Assembly: GCF_004349265.1 (NCBI RefSeq)
Contig: NZ_SMFL01000003.1
Coordinates: 620,001 to 684,000 of the forward strand
Source: Dyadobacter psychrotolerans
GTDB taxonomy: Bacteria; Bacteroidota; Bacteroidia; Cytophagales; Spirosomataceae
Direction: 5' to 3'
DNA: 64,000 nt
The position numbers and the translations under genes were made by a program. Shown in pieces: positions 60,491-64,000 of this stretch. The notes beneath the pieces are model-generated. The model was not told where the DNA came from. It saw only the letters and a list, made by a program, of their open reading frames with translations, and searched no databases. Position 1 is the stretch's first letter. Each line of letters starts with the position of its first letter.

Positions 60491-61360
60491 GTGAGCAGTC
60501 TCAAACCCTATTTACAGCTAACCCGTCCGGCTAACCTCGTAACAGCCGTTGCTGATATTCTGGCCGGGATGGCCATTGCACAATTTACCTTTTCCGATTT
60601 TTCTCCGATTCCATTGATCATCTCTACACTGGGATTGTATGGCGGCGGTGTGGTAATGAACGATGTTTTTGATGCAAAACTAGACAGTATCGAAAGACCG
60701 GAAAGACCCATTCCCAGCGGAAAGGTACCTTTGCGTTCGGCGGCAATGATGGGAATTTCCTTATTGTTTTTTGGAATCCTGGCAGCTGCAAGTTATAGTT
60801 TCATCAGCGGGTTAATCGCCATCACCGTGGCATTGCTAACTGTGATTTATAACCGTTTTGCAAAACACCATACTATTTTGGGCCCGGTTACAATGGGTAT
60901 GTGCCGGGGCGGAAATTTGATTCTGGGTATGAGCGTTTTTCCGGAATCAATTGAAAAATGGGGATTTATTGCGTTGCTTCCCATTGCATACATTGGCGCT
61001 ATCACCCTCATCAGTCAGGATGAAGTACACGGCGGCAAGCGTCGCACACTTTACATAGCTGCGATCCTTTATCTGATTGTTCTGATTGCACAACTGATCG
61101 TTTCACAAAAGCAGGGAAATCTGCTTTTGACCGTTCCATTCGTTCTGCTGCATGCATGGCTGATCGGCCGGCCATTGTGGAACGCGATTCAAAATCCAGT
61201 TGGACCGATGATTGGTAAGGCGGTTAAAGCAGGGGTTATTTCACTGATCGTGATGAACGCTTCATGGTGCATGGCTTTTGGCCTATGGCCTTTGGCTTTG
61301 GCGGTACTTATTTTGCTTCCAGTGTCGATGCTGCTTGCAAAAGCATTTGCGGTAACATAA
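60491..61360 (+). CDS. eboC: UbiA-like prenyltransferase EboC
   Basis: Protein of 289 residues starting with GTG, one base after the eboB stop. It has about eight membrane helices. The first Asp-rich loop, MNDVFDAKLDSIERPERPIP, holds the complete NDxxDxxxD motif of UbiA enzymes; the second loop (LISQDEVHGGKRRT) is present in weaker form. Expected reaction: transfer of a prenyl group to an acceptor, perhaps to anchor a metabolite in the membrane. This fits a role in making or moving a lipid-like precursor. Confidence 0.85.
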   Translation: MSSLKPYLQLTRPANLVTAVADILAGMAIAQFTFSDFSPIPLIISTLGLYGGGVVMNDVFDAKLDSIERPERPIPSGKVPLRSAAMMGISLLFFGILAAASYSFISGLIAITVALLTVIYNRFAKHHTILGPVTMGMCRGGNLILGMSVFPESIEKWGFIALLPIAYIGAITLISQDEVHGGKRRTLYIAAILYLIVLIAQLIVSQKQGNLLLTVPFVLLHAWLIGRPLWNAIQNPVGPMIGKAVKAGVISLIVMNASWCMAFGLWPLALAVLILLPVSMLLAKAFAVT

Positions 61361-61450
61361 AAGGAAAAATGGAGAAAGGGAGGATGGGACAAGGGACAGG
61401 CGCGAAGATTCCTCACCAAAGATTCATTAAAATGAGATTATAATAAAGAT

Positions 61451-61458
61451 TAATTTTG
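61451..61458 (+). promoter_or_regulatory. Candidate internal promoter before eboD
   Basis: TAATTTTG is a full match to TAnnTTTG in the 167-base gap between eboC and eboD, 70 bases before the eboD start. No good -33 TTG is seen. The small hairpin AGGTT-AAAAC-AACCT follows at about 61468-61482. Confidence 0.35.
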
Positions 61459-61527
61459 TGTGGAAAAGGTTAAAACAACCTATTCTAACGTTAAACAATA
61501 GTACCTAATACCCACGACATTTTTAAA

Positions 61528-62706
61528 ATGCAAACGATACAACAGCGTTTTCAGGTAGCTTACGAATATGCTATTTTTTTTACTGAAAACTTATTTGACC
61601 AAAATAACCCGATTCTGAAAGACTTTTTCGGAAACTATACCGAACAGGGATTTCAGCGTAAAGCGCTCGTTATAGCAGATGCAGGTTTTGCTGACTTTCA
61701 TCCAACGCTGGCAAATGACATTCACGCTTACTTTTCGAATTCGGTTCAGCATATAAATCTAGCCCCGGAAGTAATTGTTGTCCCCGGTGGTGAAGCTTCT
61801 AAAAACGATGCTGCTCTTTTTGACAAATTGTGTGAAGCAGTTGATGTTCATGGTATTGACAGACATTCCTTCATCATTGGAATCGGTGGTGGTGCTGTGC
61901 TGGATCTGGTTGGTTATGCAGCCGCCGTTTCGCACAGGGGCATCAAGCTGATCAGAATACCAACGACTGTACTTTCCCAAAATGACTCGGGCGTCGGTGT
62001 TAAAAACAGCATCAACTTTCATGGGAAGAAAAACTTTCTGGGCACATTTGCACCGCCGGTGGCTGTGTTCAATGACCTGACTTTTCTTCGCACACTTGAT
62101 GATCGTGACTGGCGCGCAGGTATTGCGGAAGCCATTAAAGTCGCCCTGATAAAAGACGTTTCATTCTTCAACTGGATTGAAGAAAACGCACTTGCCCTTG
62201 CAAACAGGGATGAAACAGTGATGGCTTATCTGATTCACCGATGTGCACAAATGCATACGGATCATATCGGCGGAGGCGACCCGTTTGAATTTGGCTCTTC
62301 CCGTCCGCTTGATTTTGGCCATTGGGCTGCTCACAAGCTCGAATATCTGACCAATTTTGAGGTAAGACACGGTGAAGCTGTTGCAATAGGAATTGCCCTG
62401 GACTGTGTGTATGCAGCAAAACTTAACATGCTTCCTGAATCAGATTTACAGCGGATTCTGGAAGTACTTTCCCAGCTTGGTTTTGATCTTTATCATCCTA
62501 AACTGGCAGAAAATGATAAAATCAACCTCCGGAATGGCTTACATGAATTCCGTGAACACCTGGGCGGAAGACTCACGATCATGCTTCTTGAAAAAATAGG
62601 AAAAGGGGTAGAAGTGCATGAACTGGACGCAGATATAATTGCCAGCGCAGTGGATTATCTCGAAACGAAGACCATCAATACATCGGTTCTGGAAGCAAAA
62701 ATCTGA
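61528..62706 (+). CDS. eboD: 3-dehydroquinate synthase-like sugar phosphate cyclase EboD
   Basis: Protein of 392 residues of the dehydroquinate synthase superfamily. NAD-binding and active-site blocks: VVPGGEASKNDA, GIGGGAVLDLVGYAAAVSHRG, RIPTTVLSQNDSGVGVKNSINF and KKNFLGTFAPP. Zinc ligands are probably Glu in GIAEAIKVAL, His in GHWAAHKLEYL and His in VRHGEAVAIG. Spacing fits EEVS/DHQS-type cyclases rather than classic AroB, and the ebo context supports EboD. The natural substrate is unproven. It follows eboC after a gap that may hold its own promoter. Confidence 0.85.
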   Translation: MQTIQQRFQVAYEYAIFFTENLFDQNNPILKDFFGNYTEQGFQRKALVIADAGFADFHPTLANDIHAYFSNSVQHINLAPEVIVVPGGEASKNDAALFDKLCEAVDVHGIDRHSFIIGIGGGAVLDLVGYAAAVSHRGIKLIRIPTTVLSQNDSGVGVKNSINFHGKKNFLGTFAPPVAVFNDLTFLRTLDDRDWRAGIAEAIKVALIKDVSFFNWIEENALALANRDETVMAYLIHRCAQMHTDHIGGGDPFEFGSSRPLDFGHWAAHKLEYLTNFEVRHGEAVAIGIALDCVYAAKLNMLPESDLQRILEVLSQLGFDLYHPKLAENDKINLRNGLHEFREHLGGRLTIMLLEKIGKGVEVHELDADIIASAVDYLETKTINTSVLEAKI

Positions 62707-62736
62707 GCCAATGTTTCCTGAATAAACTTTTTTACC

Positions 62737-63972
62737 ATGATTACCCCATACGGACACCTGACCTACTGCAGCAATATACATCCTGGCGAAAAATGGGATG
62801 ATCATTTTAAAGAGCTGCGGGAAAATTTACCCTATATCAAAAAGCAGCTTTCGCCAGACCAGCCATTCGGTTTAGGATTAAGAGTTGCCAATGAAGCATC
62901 GATAGAATTAAGTCAGCCTGAAAAAATTGCTGAATTCAAAAACTGGCTCGATCAGGAAAATATTTATGTTTTTGTCATCAATGGTTTCCCTTACGGCGGT
63001 TTTCATAATACGGTGGTAAAAGGTGATGTTCATACACCCGACTGGACAACCGGGGATCGCCTGAATTATACAAAAAGACTTTTTCGTATTCTGATTCAAC
63101 TGCTTCCTGATGGTATGGAAGGTGGCGTTTCCACGCCTCCGCTCTCCTATCGGCTTTGGTGGAAAAATGAGGCGAAAAAAATAAAAGGAACCGAAGAAGC
63201 TACTCAAAATATACTTGACCTGCTGGAAGAGCTGATCAGTTTGGAGAAAGATACAGGGCGGGTTTTACATCTTGATATTGAACCTGAGCCGGACGGAATT
63301 TTGGACAACACCGTCGATTTTGTAAACTGGTACCGCGATGTGCTTCTTCCGGCGGGAACTATTTATTTGCAAAAGAAGCATCAGTTTCCGGCTGAAAAAT
63401 CAAAGGAGATTATCTTAAAACACATTCAGCTGTGTTACGATATTTGTCATGCTGCGGTGGCTTACGAAGAACCGGAAAACATCCTAAATTCCTTACAGGA
63501 AATAGGAATTAAGGTGGGACGTATTCAGATCAGTTCAGCGCTTAAAGTTGATTTTTCTACGAATAAAGAAATCAAGCGCAAAGCGATAGAAACTTTTAAC
63601 GAACCTGTTTACCTCCACCAGGTTGTGACAAAAAACTCTGATCAGTCAAAAACACATTATCCAGACCTTCCGGAAGCATTGGCCGACTGGAATGAAAACC
63701 AGGAAGAGTGGCGGGTGCACTTTCATGTTCCGCTGTTTATTGCTTCGTATGGCGTTTTGGACTCAACTCAAAACGAAATCATTAAAACGCTGGCGATTCA
63801 CAGAGAGAAACCGTTTTCTGCATTCCTGGAAGTGGAAACTTACACCTGGGGAGTTTTACCGGAAGATATGCAAAAACCCATCGGCCAGTCGATTGTCAGG
63901 GAAATGGATTGGGTAAAGAAAATACTCGAAAACCCATCCTGGCATGAATTACCTTCGCAAACATCGTTATGA
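62737..63972 (+). CDS. eboE: Metabolite traffic protein EboE (TIM-barrel)
   Basis: Protein of 411 residues. The start MITPYGHLTYCSNIHPGEKW is a strong EboE signature, followed by FGLGLRVANEAS, YVFVINGFPYGGFHNTVVKGDVHTPDW-type sequence, LHLDIEPEPDG and CYDICHAAVAYEEP. It has the look of a sugar isomerase/AP endonuclease-like TIM barrel with possible metal ligands (His, Glu, Asp, His). No signal peptide. In the cluster it is required for product export in other organisms. It overlaps the next gene by four bases (ATGA). Confidence 0.85.
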   Translation: MITPYGHLTYCSNIHPGEKWDDHFKELRENLPYIKKQLSPDQPFGLGLRVANEASIELSQPEKIAEFKNWLDQENIYVFVINGFPYGGFHNTVVKGDVHTPDWTTGDRLNYTKRLFRILIQLLPDGMEGGVSTPPLSYRLWWKNEAKKIKGTEEATQNILDLLEELISLEKDTGRVLHLDIEPEPDGILDNTVDFVNWYRDVLLPAGTIYLQKKHQFPAEKSKEIILKHIQLCYDICHAAVAYEEPENILNSLQEIGIKVGRIQISSALKVDFSTNKEIKRKAIETFNEPVYLHQVVTKNSDQSKTHYPDLPEALADWNENQEEWRVHFHVPLFIASYGVLDSTQNEIIKTLAIHREKPFSAFLEVETYTWGVLPEDMQKPIGQSIVREMDWVKKILENPSWHELPSQTSL

Positions 63973-64000
63973 ACAAAACAGTTGTCATTGATATTGTCGG
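63969..64000 (+). CDS. eboF: Start of EboF-type phosphodiesterase gene (cut by window end)
   Basis: The ATG at 63969 overlaps the eboE stop and reads MNKTVVIDIVG for ten codons before the window ends. Ebo clusters end with an alkaline phosphatase/nucleotide pyrophosphatase superfamily protein, EboF, with a metal-binding Asp near the start; the V-I-D-I-V beginning is compatible. The call rests on position. Confidence 0.6.
   Translation, partial: MNKTVVIDIV

Noticed and set aside
1-64000. tRNA, rRNA, riboswitch or insertion sequence
   Set aside because: I found no cloverleaf with CCA end, no rRNA segment, no known riboswitch core and no transposase frame by reading the intergenic regions; a covariance-model search was not possible.

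Overview
The window looks like chromosomal DNA from a Bacteroidota bacterium of the order Cytophagales, most like Dyadobacter or a close relative. This is inferred from several signs: a SusC/SusD pair, a type IX secretion C-terminal domain, lipoproteins with Bacteroidota-style lipoboxes, promoters of the TTG-N19/20-TAnnTTTG type, start codons without Shine-Dalgarno sequences, and families typical of the phylum (DUF2911, DUF5618, DUF2283/DUF4258). I see no rRNA, tRNA, CRISPR array, insertion sequence or prophage.

Layout. 1-3.3 kb: end of a PL10 pectate lyase, tagaturonate reductase (uxaB) and a hexuronate MFS transporter, which together release and use galacturonate. 3.3-7.4 kb: small secreted protein, lipoprotein, ATP-grasp enzyme and an M17 aminopeptidase. 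7.5-10.2 kb: an overlapping GH105/CE12 pair for rhamnogalacturonan fragments. 10.2-14.1 kb: two exported peptidases (M1 with a T9SS tail, and M28). 14.4-19.8 kb: acyl carrier protein, a DUF4258/DUF2283 toxin-antitoxin-like pair, a UbiA-like membrane protein plus methyltransferase, bestrophin, EamA transporter and HAD phosphatase. 19.8-22.1 kb: fabF-DUF2798 with a TetR gene and two copies of one operator. 22.3-29.3 kb: mixed metabolic and membrane genes.

29.5-40.2 kb is a rhamnogalacturonan-I utilisation locus: SusC, SusD, L-rhamnose mutarotase, PL11 lyase, CE12 esterase, GH105 hydrolase and a GntR regulator. SusCD would import oligomers, PL11 would cut the backbone, CE12 would deacetylate, GH105 would remove the unsaturated uronate, and RhaM would feed rhamnose catabolism. 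With the genes at 0-3 kb and 7.5-10 kb this makes the window strongly pectin-oriented.

40.4-58.4 kb is mostly housekeeping and envelope genes: a sialidase-fold lipoprotein, gpsA, a Crp/Fnr regulator with three phased palindromes upstream, an unknown lipoprotein/outer-membrane operon, TolC-MacA-like efflux parts, an SpmA-SpmB fusion, Tat-exported sugar enzymes, a subtilase, an M24 aminopeptidase, DUF5618 and MgtC.

58.6-64.0 kb is an ebo cluster (eboA-eboE complete, eboF cut by the window end). Ebo clusters are scattered across bacteria and eustigmatophyte plastids; in cyanobacteria one is implicated in moving scytonemin precursors to the periplasm. No biosynthetic genes accompany it here, so its substrate in this organism is open. 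All calls come from reading the sequence and remembered family features; no database search was run.
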